Of a stretch of DNA of 37,783 nt, positions 19,350 to 28,209 are shown in pieces. The notes under the pieces were generated by a model, which saw only the letters and a list, made by a program, of their open reading frames with translations, was not told where the DNA came from and made no database searches. Source of the DNA: Pseudonocardiales bacterium (GTDB lineage Bacteria; Actinomycetota; Actinomycetes; Mycobacteriales; Jatrophihabitantaceae); assembly GCA_030840285.1 (NCBI GenBank), contig JAVEES010000416.1:1-37783 (forward strand), given 5' to 3'. Every line of letters starts with the position of its first letter. The stretch's first letter is position 1. Both the position numbers and the translations under genes were made by a program.

Positions 19350-20252
19350 TCAACCGGCCGGGGTGAAGCCGAGTACCGGTCGCGCGCGTCCACCACTGTC
19401 CTGGAGCAGGGCGACGGCGGCGCCCTCCTCGTCCAGCGCGCCATAGGTCACTGTCAGGCCGCGTTCTCCGATCGTCCGGCCGAAGCTGAGTTCCCGCGCC
19501 TCGTCGGCGGAGACCGTGCGAACCGGCATCGCCAACGCGATCGCGTCAGGCAGTGGCAGCACGATCGGATCGGCCAATTCGGCCAGCGCCTCCAGGGTTA
19601 CCGCCTCGGCAAGCGTGAACGGACCGACCCTGCGGCGACGCAATGCCACCAGGTGGCCGCCGGTGCCCAACGCCTGCCCCAGGTCGCGAGCCAGAGCCCG
19701 GACGTAGGTGCCCGACGAGCAGTCGACGACGACGTCAAGATCGAGGAATGACCCGCGGGCCAGTGGCTCGGCGATCAGCTCGAAGCGACTCACCGTCACG
19801 GGCCTCGCTGCCAGCTCGACGAGCTCGCCGGCCCGCACCCGGTCATAGGCACGCTGCCCGGCCACCTTGATCGCCGACACCGACGAGGGCCGCTGCATGA
19901 TCTCGCCGGTCAGGGGCAGCATCGCCGCCTCGATCTCGGCGGTACCGACCGCTGAGGCATCGGCCGTGTACCTGAGCTCGCCCTCGGCGTCGTCGGTGCT
20001 CGTGGCAGCTCCCAGCCGGATGGTCGCGAGATAGCTCTTGTCGCTCAGCACCAGGTGGTTGAGCAGCTTCGTCGCGCGTTCCACGCCGATCACGAGCACG
20101 CCGGTTGCCATCGGGTCCAGGGTGCCGGCATGCCCCACCCGACGGGTCCCCGCGATCCGGCGCACCTTCCCGACGACATCGTGAGAGGTCATGCCCGAGG
20201 GCTTGTCGACCACGATCAGGCCACCCGGCCCAGCCGGCGGTTTACGGCTCAC
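19350..20252 (-). CDS. truB: tRNA pseudouridine(55) synthase TruB
   Basis: TruB converts U55 of the tRNA T-loop to pseudouridine and also acts as a tRNA-folding chaperone. The 300-residue product has [16 protein letters not shown] near the N-terminus, the catalytic [12 protein letters not shown] (Asp46), [31 protein letters not shown] and [14 protein letters not shown]. All core motifs are intact. It uses a GTG start. It ends the rimP-nusA-infB-rbfA type cluster and is followed on the same strand by efp, which is not its usual neighbour. Confidence 0.97.
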   Translation of the reverse strand: MSRKPPAGPGGLIVVDKPSGMTSHDVVGKVRRIAGTRRVGHAGTLDPMATGVLVIGVERATKLLNHLVLSDKSYLATIRLGAATSTDDAEGELRYTADASAVGTAEIEAAMLPLTGEIMQRPSSVSAIKVAGQRAYDRVRAGELVELAARPVTVSRFELIAEPLARGSFLDLDVVVDCSSGTYVRALARDLGQALGTGGHLVALRRRRVGPFTLAEAVTLEALAELADPIVLPLPDAIALAMPVRTVSADEARELSFGRTIGERGLTVTYGALDEEGAAVALLQDSGGRARPVLGFTPAG

Positions 20253-20303
20253 GGTATGCCCGGCTCTTCGCGCGAGCGCTCATCGCTGAATTCGCTCCGC
20301 TCG

Positions 20304-21611
20304 TCATACGCTCTCACCAACTACCAGCCAGCGGCCGCCGCGGGTACGCAGCCCCATCCCGACGAACCGGATCGCGATGAACAGGGCGAGACCGGCCCAG
20401 ACGCCGCCGAGACCCCAGCCGAAGTGCAACGATGCCAGAGCCAACGGCACATAGCCGAGCAGTGCAGCGATGAGGGTGATGCTGCGCATGAAGGCGTTGT
20501 CGCCGGCACCGAGCAGCACGCCGTCGAGCGCGAAGACGATGCCACCGGCCGGCATCATCGCCACCAACCAAGGCCACAGCACATGCGCCTGATGCTGGAC
20601 CGCCGCATCCGAGCTGAACGCCAGGGGGACGATCATCCAGCCGGCGGCCATCACGGCGCCGAACACGACCCCCGCGGCCAGGCCGTAGCGACTGACCCGC
20701 CAGGCGGTGTGCCTGGCCGCTTCGACGTCACCGCTTCCCAGCGCGGCACCCACCAGGGATTGGGCCGCGATGGCGAAGGAGTCCAGCAGCAGCGCAATGA
20801 ACTCCCAGAGCTGCAGGCCGATCTGATGGGCGGCTAGCTGGGCAGCGCCCATCCGTCCGGCCACTCCCGCCGCCGTCAGGTACGCCGTCTGAAACGCCAC
20901 GGCGCGCAGCACCAGATCGCGACTGACCACGAGCTGCTTGCGCATGATCAGCCATTGCGGGCGCAGCGGCACCGCCTCGCGCCGGATGGCCAGGACGCAC
21001 AGCAGCGCCCCGACCCACTGGGCAAGCGCATTCGCGATCGCCGAACCCGCTAGCCCGAAGCCGAGCGGGTAAACCAGGACGGGTGATGCGATGGCTGAGC
21101 CGACGTTGGCCAGTACCACGATCCGAACTGGCGTCCGGGTGTCCTGCACGCCACGAAACCAGCCGTTGCCGGCCAGCACCAGCAGCACACCGGGCAAGCC
21201 GAGGATGGCGATCCGCAGCCACGATTCGGCGTCGCTGGCCACGGCGTTCGAGCCTCCGGCAATCAGGCGCGCGATCGGGCCGGCCAAGAGCTCGCCGACC
21301 ACAACGGCCAGCAGCCCGATCAGCACTGCCAGCCAGGATGCCTGCACGCCCTCGTTGACGGCCGCGTCACGACGGCCCGCGCCGAAGAAGCGCGCCGCAC
21401 GACCCGTCGTGCCGTACTCGAGTGACGTGCCGATGATGGCGAGCAGCGTCATGATCGTTCCGCCGGCGCCCAGCGCGGCGAGCTGAATGCGGCCGAGGTG
21501 GCCGACCACCGCCGTGTCGACAAGCAGGAAGAGCGGCTCGGCGGCGAGCACGACGAAGGCCGACGCCGCAAGCGACACGATTCGCCTGGTACTTACGGAC
21601 GGCGTGGTCAT
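20304..21611 (-). CDS. dinF: MATE family efflux transporter, DinF-like
   Basis: This is a multidrug and toxic compound extrusion family membrane protein, probably exporting cationic or lipophilic compounds by ion antiport. The 435-residue product has about 12 hydrophobic helices and the DinF-type N-terminus PLFLLVDTAVVGHLG. WFRGVQDTRTP at about 151-161 and NALAQWVGALL are also typical. Its position after rbfA and before truB matches the dinF locus of mycobacteria. The start overlaps the upstream acetyltransferase stop by four bases (ATGA). The substrate cannot be told from sequence. Confidence 0.92.
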   Translation of the reverse strand: MTTPSVSTRRIVSLAASAFVVLAAEPLFLLVDTAVVGHLGRIQLAALGAGGTIMTLLAIIGTSLEYGTTGRAARFFGAGRRDAAVNEGVQASWLAVLIGLLAVVVGELLAGPIARLIAGGSNAVASDAESWLRIAILGLPGVLLVLAGNGWFRGVQDTRTPVRIVVLANVGSAIASPVLVYPLGFGLAGSAIANALAQWVGALLCVLAIRREAVPLRPQWLIMRKQLVVSRDLVLRAVAFQTAYLTAAGVAGRMGAAQLAAHQIGLQLWEFIALLLDSFAIAAQSLVGAALGSGDVEAARHTAWRVSRYGLAAGVVFGAVMAAGWMIVPLAFSSDAAVQHQAHVLWPWLVAMMPAGGIVFALDGVLLGAGDNAFMRSITLIAALLGYVPLALASLHFGWGLGGVWAGLALFIAIRFVGMGLRTRGGRWLVVGESV

Positions 21612-22102
21612 AGCGGCCGGAACATGATCAGAAGCTCGACGAAGCCCTGGCTTGGATGACGGAACCCACCGGGAATGCGGCCCACCACCTCGAAACCGAG
21701 ATCTGAGTACAGCCGCACCGCGCCGAGGTTGCTCGCGGCGACGGCGTTGAACTGCATCCCGCGGTAACCCGCTTCACTCGCCTGCTCGATCGAGTGCACA
21801 ACCATCGTGCGGCCGATCCCCAGGCCTCTGACGCCAGCGCTGACCATGTAGGAGGCATTGGCGATATGCGATCCAGGACCGGCATGATTCGGCCCGAGGT
21901 GATACGTAGCCACGAGTTCGGATCCGAGCTCGGCGACCCAGGTCTGCTCGGGTGGCACACCGAACCACAACGCCCGCCCGGCTGCGCTGTCGATGTCGGG
22001 TGGGTAGGCGTAGGTGTCGCCGGCTGCGACGATCTCGTGCCAGAAGGGCCAGATCTGCTGCCAATCCGATTTATCGGCTCGGCGGATTCTGGGCGCGGCC
22101 AT
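21608..22102 (-). CDS. GNAT family N-acetyltransferase
   Basis: This 164-residue protein is a single GNAT domain. The acetyl-CoA loop is VSAGVRGLGIGRTMV (RGLGIG at 92-97). A C-terminal NLGAVRLYSDLGFEVVGRIPGGF segment is typical of the fold. The N-terminus (FWHEIVAAGDTYAYPPDID) resembles the phosphinothricin/small-molecule acetyltransferase subgroup, but no substrate can be assigned. It sits between rbfA and dinF, overlapping dinF by four bases, in the slot that carries the DHH phosphoesterase nrnA in mycobacteria. Confidence 0.88.
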   Translation of the reverse strand: MAAPRIRRADKSDWQQIWPFWHEIVAAGDTYAYPPDIDSAAGRALWFGVPPEQTWVAELGSELVATYHLGPNHAGPGSHIANASYMVSAGVRGLGIGRTMVVHSIEQASEAGYRGMQFNAVAASNLGAVRLYSDLGFEVVGRIPGGFRHPSQGFVELLIMFRPL

Positions 22103-22112
22103 CGGTTACCGC

Positions 22113-22550
22113 TCAGTCTTCGTCGTCGGTTTCACGGGCCTTGCGATAAGGGTCGGCGTCACCGGCCGGCAGGGCATTCGCCCGAACTCGCTCGACCTCG
22201 GCGTCTGCCTGCCGGGCCACCGCCAGCAGATCATCGATGTGCCGGGCCGACTCGGGCAGTTCGTCGAGCAGGAACGTCAGAGTCGGGGTGAACTTGACGC
22301 CCGTCTGGCGACCGACCTCGGTACGCATCTGGCCCTTGGCGGCCTCCAGCGCGGCTGCGGAGTCGCTACGCTCGCCCGCGTCGCCGTAGACGGTGTAGAA
22401 GATCGTGGCGTCATGCAGGTCACCGGTCATCCGGACTTCGGTGATGGTCACCATGCCGAGCCTCGGATCCTTCAGCTGGCTCTCGATGTACGAGGCGACG
22501 ATCTGCCGGATCCTGCCCGCCAGTCGGCGAGCCCGTGGCGAATCAGCCAT
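22113..22550 (-). CDS. rbfA: 30S ribosome-binding factor RbfA
   Basis: RbfA binds immature 30S subunits and helps 16S rRNA 5'-end processing and late assembly. The product is 145 residues from the ATG at 22550, chosen because AAGGA lies six bases upstream; an upstream start at 22565 would add five residues. The core KH-type fold is visible in RRLAGRIRQIVASYIESQLKDPRLG and VTITEVRMTGDLHDATIFYTVYG. An acidic tail ends the protein. A long inverted repeat lies between infB and this gene, close to the ribosome-binding site, and could affect its expression. Confidence 0.96.
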   Translation of the reverse strand: MADSPRARRLAGRIRQIVASYIESQLKDPRLGMVTITEVRMTGDLHDATIFYTVYGDAGERSDSAAALEAAKGQMRTEVGRQTGVKFTPTLTFLLDELPESARHIDDLLAVARQADAEVERVRANALPAGDADPYRKARETDDED

Positions 22551-22573
22551 TGTCGTTCCTTCCACACGTGAAT

Positions 22574-22612
22574 CGGGGAGTCTCCGAACCCCATGGATTC
22601 GGAAACTCCCCG
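22574..22612 (-). terminator. 15-bp stem hairpin between infB and rbfA
   Basis: The arms 22574-22588 and 22598-22612 are inverted repeats of 15 bases with one mismatch, around a 9-base loop, starting 10 bases past the infB stop. On the transcribed minus strand the hairpin is followed by ATTCACGTG, so there is no T-run. It may act as a weak or factor-aided terminator, an RNA-stability element, or a structure controlling rbfA, whose ribosome-binding site lies just downstream. Confidence 0.6.
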
Positions 22613-22622
22613 ACTTCGGTTC

Positions 22623-25433
22623 CTAGCCGCGAGGCTTCTCGCGCATCTCGAACGTCTCGATCACGTCACCGACCTTGATGTCGTTGTACGAGCCGAGGCC
22701 GATACCGCATTCGAAGCCCTCGCGAACCTCGGTCGCATCGTCCTTGAACCGCCGCAGCGACTCGATCGACAGGTGCTCGTTGACGACGATGCCGTCGCGA
22801 ACCAGCCGCGCCTTGGAGTTGCGCCGGATCGTTCCGGAACGGACCAGGGAGCCCGCCACGTTGCCGATCTTCGGCACCCGGAACACCTCGCGCACCTCGG
22901 CGGTGCCCAGCTGCGCCTCTTCGAACTCGGGCTTGAGCATGCCCTTGAGCGCAGCTTCGACCTCGTCGATGGCCTGGTAGATGACCGTGTAGTACCGGAT
23001 GTCGACGCCTTCGCGATCAGCGATCTCCCCCGCCTTGCCCGCGGGCCGGACGTTGAAGCCGATGACCACGGCGTCCGAGGCGATCGCCAGGTTGATGTCG
23101 TTCTCGTTGATCGCACCCACGCCACGACCGATGACCCGCAGCGACACCTCGTCGTTGCCGTCGTTCAACTCGATCTTGAGCAGGGCATCCTCGAGAGCCT
23201 CCACCGAACCGGAGACGTCACCCTTGATGATGAGGTTCAACTGCTGAACCTCACCGGCCGCCAGCGCCTTGTCCAGATCATCGAGAGAGATCCGGCGCCG
23301 GTTGGCTGCCAGCTGCGCGTTGCGCTCGCGAGTCGAGCGGCGGTCGGCAATCTGACGGGCGATCCGGTCCTCTTCGACGACGATGAACGAGTCACCGGCA
23401 CCCGGCACAGACGTCAGGCCGAGCACCATGACCGGAGTTCCAGGCCCCGCCTCTTCGACGTTTGCGCCGTCGTCGTCGAGCATCGCCCGCACCCGCCCGA
23501 AGGCGTCGCCGGCCACGATCGAGTCGCCGACCCGCAGCGTTCCGCGCTGGACCAGGACGGTCGCGACCGGGCCGCGACCTCGGTCCAGGTGTGCCTCGAT
23601 GGCAACACCCTGCGCGTCCTGCGTCGGGTTTGCCCGCAGGTCCAGTGCCGCGTCGGCGGTGAGCAGGATGCCTTCGAGCAGGCCGTCGATGTTGAGGTTG
23701 GCCCGCGCCGACACGTCCACGAACAGCGTGTCGCCGCCGTACTCCTCGGCCACCAGCCCGTACTCGGTGAGCTGCTGGCGCACCTTCGCCGGGTTGGCGT
23801 CCTCCTTGTCGATCTTGTTGACCGCGACCACGATCGGCACCTCTGCCGCCTGAGCGTGGTTGAGCGCCTCGATGGTCTGCGGCATCACGCCGTCATCGGC
23901 GGCCACGACCAGCACCGCGATGTCGGTGATCGAGGCACCGCGGGCACGCATGGCGGTGAACGCCTCGTGTCCCGGGGTGTCGATGAAGGTGATCGCCCGA
24001 TCGTCGCCCTCGTGCTCGACGTGAACCTGATACGCACCGATGTGCTGGGTGATACCGCCGGCCTCGCCCGCGATCACGTTCGACTTGCGGATCGCATCGA
24101 GGAGGCGGGTTTTACCGTGGTCGACGTGACCCATGACGGTCACCACCGGTGGACGCGCGACGAGCTGGTCCTCGTTGCCTTGGTCGGCACCGAAGGTCAG
24201 GTCGAAGGATTCGAGTAGCTCGCGGTCCTCATCCTCTGGGCTGACGACCTGAACGTTGTAGTTCAGCTCCTCGCCCAGCAGCTGCAGCGTCTCCTCGTTG
24301 ACCGACTGGGTAGCGGTGACCATCTCGCCGAGATGGAACATCACGGTCACCAGCGACGCCGGGTTGGCGTTGATCTTCTCGGCGAAGTCGCTCAGCGAGG
24401 CACCACGGGGCAGTCGCAGGACCTCTCCGCTGCCGCGGGGAACCTGCACGCCACCCAGCGACGGCGCCGACATGTTGTCGAATTCCTGACGCCGCTGCTT
24501 CTTGCTCTTCTTGCCACGGACGGGACGACCACCCTGGCGACCGAACGCGCCCGCGGTACCAGCACCGCGCCCGCGGCCACCGGGGCCACCGCCACCGGGA
24601 CGGGGACCGAAGCCGCCCCCACCAGGGGCGCCGCCGGGTCCGCCGCGGTAGTTGCCGCCGCCACCAGGGGCGCCGCCGGGTCCGCCGCGGTAGTTGCCGC
24701 CACCCGCGCCAGCACCTGGTGCACCGCCCGGACGACCAGGTCCACCGGGACGTCCTGCTCCAGCGCCGCCAGGTCCTGGACGGCCGGGAGCGCCCGGTCG
24801 ACCAGCACCGGGGCCGCCCGGACGGCCCGGAACCATGCCGGGGTTCGGGCGGGGCGGCATCATGCCGGGATTGGGTCGGGGCCCACCTGGGCCGGCACTA
24901 CCCCCGGGACGGGAGCCTGCCGGCCGTGGGGGCAGCTGTCCCGGTCCGGTTGGCGAGCCGCCCGGACGAGGCGCCGCCGGACGGGCCGGGGCCTGACCTC
25001 CACCCACTCCGAAGGGGTTGTTCGCAACTCGGGGAGCGCCGGGACGAGGTGTGCCCGGACGTGGTCCAGGACCAGCCGAGGGCCGCTGTGTCGCCGAATG
25101 ATCCTCGACGGGTGCGACGCTGGCTGCCGGTGCAACCGGGGCAGCCGGAGCGACCGGCTCCGGCGCGGGTGCGGGTGCGACCTCGACTACGGGAGCCGGG
25201 GCTGCTGCCACCGGCTCGGGTGCGGGCTTGGGTGCCGGCCGCGGCGCGGCCTTCTTCGCCGGAGCGGCCGAAGCCGCCGGGAACGCTTCGCGGAGCCGAC
25301 GCGCCACGGGCGCTTCGACGGTTGATGAGGCACTCTTGACGAACTCGCCGAGTTCGCTCAGCTTTGCCAGAACTTCCTTGCTAGGTACGCCAAGCTCTTT
25401 CGCGAGCTCGTGTACGCGGGCCTTGCCTGCCAC
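22623..25433 (-). CDS. infB: translation initiation factor IF-2
   Basis: IF-2 is the GTPase that places initiator fMet-tRNA and joins the ribosomal subunits. The product is 936 residues from the GTG at 25433, which has AAGGAG four bases upstream. Order of parts: an IF2_N domain ([16 protein letters not shown]) in the first 50 residues; a low-complexity Ala/Pro/Gly/Arg linker of about 250 residues containing a 14-residue repeat; the basic [11 protein letters not shown] near 307; the G domain with GHVDHGKT (435-442), DTPGHEAF and NKID; then the C-terminal fMet-tRNA domains. The glycine/proline linker is typical of actinobacteria. The upstream neighbour is ylxR. Confidence 0.98.
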   Translation of the reverse strand: MAGKARVHELAKELGVPSKEVLAKLSELGEFVKSASSTVEAPVARRLREAFPAASAAPAKKAAPRPAPKPAPEPVAAAPAPVVEVAPAPAPEPVAPAAPVAPAASVAPVEDHSATQRPSAGPGPRPGTPRPGAPRVANNPFGVGGGQAPARPAAPRPGGSPTGPGQLPPRPAGSRPGGSAGPGGPRPNPGMMPPRPNPGMVPGRPGGPGAGRPGAPGRPGPGGAGAGRPGGPGRPGGAPGAGAGGGNYRGGPGGAPGGGGNYRGGPGGAPGGGGFGPRPGGGGPGGRGRGAGTAGAFGRQGGRPVRGKKSKKQRRQEFDNMSAPSLGGVQVPRGSGEVLRLPRGASLSDFAEKINANPASLVTVMFHLGEMVTATQSVNEETLQLLGEELNYNVQVVSPEDEDRELLESFDLTFGADQGNEDQLVARPPVVTVMGHVDHGKTRLLDAIRKSNVIAGEAGGITQHIGAYQVHVEHEGDDRAITFIDTPGHEAFTAMRARGASITDIAVLVVAADDGVMPQTIEALNHAQAAEVPIVVAVNKIDKEDANPAKVRQQLTEYGLVAEEYGGDTLFVDVSARANLNIDGLLEGILLTADAALDLRANPTQDAQGVAIEAHLDRGRGPVATVLVQRGTLRVGDSIVAGDAFGRVRAMLDDDGANVEEAGPGTPVMVLGLTSVPGAGDSFIVVEEDRIARQIADRRSTRERNAQLAANRRRISLDDLDKALAAGEVQQLNLIIKGDVSGSVEALEDALLKIELNDGNDEVSLRVIGRGVGAINENDINLAIASDAVVIGFNVRPAGKAGEIADREGVDIRYYTVIYQAIDEVEAALKGMLKPEFEEAQLGTAEVREVFRVPKIGNVAGSLVRSGTIRRNSKARLVRDGIVVNEHLSIESLRRFKDDATEVREGFECGIGLGSYNDIKVGDVIETFEMREKPRG
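24619..24702 (-). repeat. two tandem 42-bp repeats in the IF-2 linker
   Basis: Copies at 24619-24660 and 24661-24702 are almost identical (a single-base difference near the second end). They encode the repeated 14-residue unit [14 protein letters not shown]. The repeat lies inside infB and stays in frame. Confidence 0.9.
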
Positions 25434-25495
25434 TGGACTCCTTGTCACAGGACCGGGCGGCGACCCGCTCGATCCCGATTAGGTGGGAAACGCAC

Positions 25496-25906
25496 TCATG
25501 GTTGGCGCTTCATCGGGTGCTCATAGCTCTCAGTCTCACTTTCGCGGGTTTCCCCTACGTCTCGTCCGGCGGGAGCTGGACGGGATGGTACTGATCCGGT
25601 CAGCCCCTCGATGTACTCACGAACCGGTGCCGGATCGGCCGCTGCGATCAACCGCAGTGCTCGCCCGAATGCCCGGCGCCGCTCAGCGAGGGCCACGCAC
25701 GCCGGATCGGGATGCAACCATGCTCCCCTACCGCGCGCGCGGCGCCGTGGGTCGGGCCGGATCGGTATCGGGAGACCCGCCACCTGCTCCGGCCGATCCG
25801 CGGTGACGCGAAGCAACTCGGTGGCCGTCGATCGCTGGCGGCAGCCGATACACGTGCGGATTACCGCTGGTGCAGCAAGGACTGCCGTCGGTGGGTTGAC
25901 GGCCAT
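25496..25906 (-). CDS. ylxR: YlxR family RNA-binding protein (RnpM)
   Basis: This small protein family (DUF448) lies between nusA and infB in most bacteria; a Bacillus homologue binds RNase P RNA and tunes its activity. The 136-residue product has the family motif RTCIGCRQR (17-25) and GRGAWLHPDPACVALAERRRAFGRALR, the second conserved block with its shallow basic surface. The C-terminal ~35 residues are a charged, non-conserved tail. No Shine-Dalgarno precedes the ATG; TAGACT ends five bases before it, so a leaderless transcript is possible. An internal start nearer the motif is not obvious. Confidence 0.93.
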   Translation of the reverse strand: MAVNPPTAVLAAPAVIRTCIGCRQRSTATELLRVTADRPEQVAGLPIPIRPDPRRRARGRGAWLHPDPACVALAERRRAFGRALRLIAAADPAPVREYIEGLTGSVPSRPAPAGRDVGETRESETESYEHPMKRQP

Positions 25907-25911
25907 CGATC

Positions 25912-25917
25912 AGTCTA
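25912..25917 (-). promoter_or_regulatory. possible -10 (TAGACT) giving a leaderless ylxR mRNA
   Basis: TAGACT fits the actinobacterial TAnnnT -10 pattern and ends five bases before the ylxR ATG, which lacks a ribosome-binding site. No good -35 is visible. This would be an internal promoter within the nusA-infB transcript. Confidence 0.3.
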
Positions 25918-25974
25918 CTCCCCCGCGGCGATCACATAGCCCACCGGTGCGCGCCCGGTGCCGGTCAGCGATCA

Positions 25975-27003
25975 CTACGCGAGTCGCTCACGCGGCGAAT
26001 CGGTCACCGCTCCACCACCGGCGAACTCGGCGTCGGAGTGGATGTCGATGCGCCAGCCGGTCAGCCGGGCGGCCAGGCGCGCGTTCTGTCCCTCGCGTCC
26101 GATCGCCAGGGACAGCTGATAGTCAGGCACCACGACCCTGGCCGCCTTCGCCACCGGATCCACGACGGTGACCTCCTGGGCCCGGGCCGGTGACAGGGCG
26201 TTGCCGACGAAGGTGGCCGGGTCCTCGTCGTAGTCGATGATGTCGATCTTCTCGCCGTGCAGTTCGGCCACCACGTTGCGCACCCGCTGACCCATCGGCC
26301 CGATGCAGGCACCCTTGGCATTCAGGCCATCCACGGTGCTGTGGACCGCAATCTTGGTCCGGTGGCCGGACTCGCGGGCGACGGCCATGACCTCGACGCT
26401 GCCGTCGGCGATCTCGGGCACCTCGAGCGCGAACAGCTTCTTGACCAGATTGGGGTGCGTGCGGCTCAGCGTGATCTGCAAACCGCGCATTCCGCGGGTC
26501 ACCGCAACCACGTAGGTCTTGATGCGCATGCCGTGCTCATACACCTCGCCGGGCACCTGCTCGGACTGCGGCAGGACGGCCTCGATCTTGTTGTTCAACT
26601 CGATGATCACCAAGCCGCGCTGCGCCGCCTGCGCGTCGGCCTGGATCACGCCCGTGACGATGTCGCCTTCGTGGCCGGAGTACTCGCCATAGGTGTGATC
26701 ATGCTCGGCATCACGTAGCCGCTGCATGATCACCTGCTTCGCCGTCATCGCGGCGATCCGCCCGAAGTCGGTAGGCGTGTCGTCGAACTCCTCGACCAGC
26801 GTGCCGTCGGCGGCGTACTCGGCAGCCCAGACCGTGACCGAGCCCGTCTTGCGGTCGATCTCGACCCTGGCGTGCGGCATCGGGTGGTTGGTGTGCCGGT
26901 AGGCCGTCAGCAGAGCGGTCTCCATCGCCTCCATCACGGTGTCGAAGGAGATCTCCTTCTCACGTTCGATGCTGCGCAGCGCAGCGATGTCTACCGAAAC
27001 CAT
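25975..27003 (-). CDS. nusA: transcription termination/antitermination factor NusA (short actinobacterial form)
   Basis: NusA binds RNA polymerase and nascent RNA and modulates pausing, termination and antitermination. The 342-residue length equals the mycobacterial form, without the acidic C-terminal repeats of enterobacterial NusA. The N-terminal polymerase-binding domain starts [21 protein letters not shown]. An S1 domain ([22 protein letters not shown]) follows, then two KH domains ([26 protein letters not shown] and [23 protein letters not shown]), both with GxxG loops. GAGGAGG lies about ten bases upstream, formed by the last codons of rimP, five bases before the start. Confidence 0.97.
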   Translation of the reverse strand: MVSVDIAALRSIEREKEISFDTVMEAMETALLTAYRHTNHPMPHARVEIDRKTGSVTVWAAEYAADGTLVEEFDDTPTDFGRIAAMTAKQVIMQRLRDAEHDHTYGEYSGHEGDIVTGVIQADAQAAQRGLVIIELNNKIEAVLPQSEQVPGEVYEHGMRIKTYVVAVTRGMRGLQITLSRTHPNLVKKLFALEVPEIADGSVEVMAVARESGHRTKIAVHSTVDGLNAKGACIGPMGQRVRNVVAELHGEKIDIIDYDEDPATFVGNALSPARAQEVTVVDPVAKAARVVVPDYQLSLAIGREGQNARLAARLTGWRIDIHSDAEFAGGGAVTDSPRERLA

Positions 27004-27008
27004 GCGGG

Positions 27009-27575
27009 TCAGGCCTCCTCGTCCTCTTCGGACAGTGCGTCCTCGTCCTCTTCGGACAGGTCATCCTCGTCCTCTTCGGACAGGTCATCGAGAACCTCCG
27101 ACTGGCCCGGACGGGAGAACTCGATCTGGATCTTGCCGCGCCCGAGCGCACTGAACGGGTACGCATGTTCGGTGCCGTCGACCTGCAGCGTGACCTCATG
27201 ATCGTCGGCCGAGAGGACGCGCGCGGTCACCGGGCGGCCGTCGGCCTCTACCGTCACCAGCCGACCGACGGCTCGGCGCCAATGACGCGGTTCGCTCAGC
27301 GGACGATCGGTGCCGGGCGAGGACACCTCCAGCACATAGGGACCGGCGAAGGCCCCGCCGCCGTCCTCCGCACCGTCGAGGACCTCGGAGACCGCTCGAG
27401 ACACGTCGGCCACCGCGTCGAGATCGATTCCGTCGTCGCCGTCGACAATGACCCGGATAAGGCTGCGACGACCCGCCGACGTCACCGACAGGTCCTCCAG
27501 GTCGTAGCCCCGAGACGTAATCACCGGGCCGAGCAGCTCGGTGAGCTGCTGGCTTCGCGGCGTTCGCGCAGTCAT
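27009..27575 (-). CDS. rimP: ribosome maturation factor RimP, with repeated acidic tail
   Basis: RimP assists assembly of the 30S head. The product is 188 residues from the ATG at 27575, which begins the conserved region; a frame open to 27644 adds nothing recognisable. The N-terminal domain shows [23 protein letters not shown] and [15 protein letters not shown]. The centre has the family signature [26 protein letters not shown], and the C-terminal SH3-like domain follows. The protein then ends with about 26 residues of Asp/Glu/Leu/Ser built from three 8-residue repeats. It heads the operon with nusA and is divergent from the small exported protein gene at 27664. Confidence 0.95.
   Translation of the reverse strand: MTARTPRSQQLTELLGPVITSRGYDLEDLSVTSAGRRSLIRVIVDGDDGIDLDAVADVSRAVSEVLDGAEDGGGAFAGPYVLEVSSPGTDRPLSEPRHWRRAVGRLVTVEADGRPVTARVLSADDHEVTLQVDGTEHAYPFSALGRGKIQIEFSRPGQSEVLDDLSEEDEDDLSEEDEDALSEEDEEA
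27016..27087 (-). repeat. three tandem 24-bp repeats encoding the acidic RimP tail
   Basis: Units 27016-27039, 27040-27063 and 27064-27087 share the 20-base core TCCTCGTCCTCTTCGGACAG (plus strand). They encode LSEEDED-type units. In mRNA each unit contains GAAGAGGACGAGGA, a Shine-Dalgarno-like purine run, and the last codons provide the nusA ribosome-binding site. Confidence 0.92.
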
Positions 27576-27663
27576 GGCTGTTCGCGCTCCCGTCGATGTC
27601 CAGTTGTGGTTTCGAGTCGTACTGTGCGACCAGCGTACCGGCATCTGAAAGACTGTTCAGGCC

Positions 27664-28209
27664 ATGGCTCAGATATCTCGACGTGCGTTGCTGGGCAGCA
27701 CCGTCATCGCGATCGCCGCGGCCACCGGCGCGGCTCTGGGTACGAGCAAGTCGGTTCATCACAAGATCGCCGTCCCGCCCCCGCAGCCGCCGTCGGCGCT
27801 GACTGATGCGCTCGCGGCCCAGCGGCGGTTGCTGGCAGGTTATGACGCGGCGATCGCGGCCTCGCCCTCCGCCTTGCTGAGCGCATTGCGCGCCGATATC
27901 GCCAGTCACGCCGAGGCTCTTGGCGCCCTGCTGGAGAACTACCCGGGCTGGCGGCTCGCCCACAACGTAGCTGGCACCCCGGTGCCGAGCACCCTCGCAT
28001 CAGCCACGTCAGCCCCGGCGACGCCAGGGGGCGGGCAGGCCGTGGCGGGGACGGTGGTGGCCTTGGCCTCGGCAAGTTCGGCGCTGGAGTCCCGGCTCGC
28101 GACAGAGTGTGTCCAGTGGCCAGCTACTGACCGCAACGCGGCAGCGGCAGTCCCCCTGCTCGGCAGCATGTCTGCCTGCTTGTCCGCCCACCTGACGGTG
28201 CTGCGATGA
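27664..28209 (+). CDS. small Ala-rich exported protein with twin-arginine-like signal
   Basis: This 181-residue protein of unknown function starts MAQISRRALLG followed by a hydrophobic run to about residue 25, which could be a Tat signal (SRRALLG lacks the usual Phe/Lys) or an N-terminal anchor. The rest is alanine-rich with predicted helices and two cysteines (residues about 150 and 171). Its partner is a ferritin-like DUF4439 gene overlapping by four bases (ATGA). A similar pair stands divergent from rimP in mycobacteria (Rv2843/Rv2844). That conserved pairing suggests a joint role at the cell envelope, which I cannot define. No strong ribosome-binding site is seen. Confidence 0.8.
   Translation: MAQISRRALLGSTVIAIAAATGAALGTSKSVHHKIAVPPPQPPSALTDALAAQRRLLAGYDAAIAASPSALLSALRADIASHAEALGALLENYPGWRLAHNVAGTPVPSTLASATSAPATPGGGQAVAGTVVALASASSALESRLATECVQWPATDRNAAAAVPLLGSMSACLSAHLTVLR

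Noticed and set aside
19208-19444. A 79-residue N-terminal extension of efp
   Set aside because: EF-P begins at [10 protein letters not shown]; the upstream part is non-conserved and overlaps truB.
22593-24218. A 541-codon plus-strand frame opposite infB
   Set aside because: Same compositional shadow; it covers the invariant G domain of IF-2 on the other strand.
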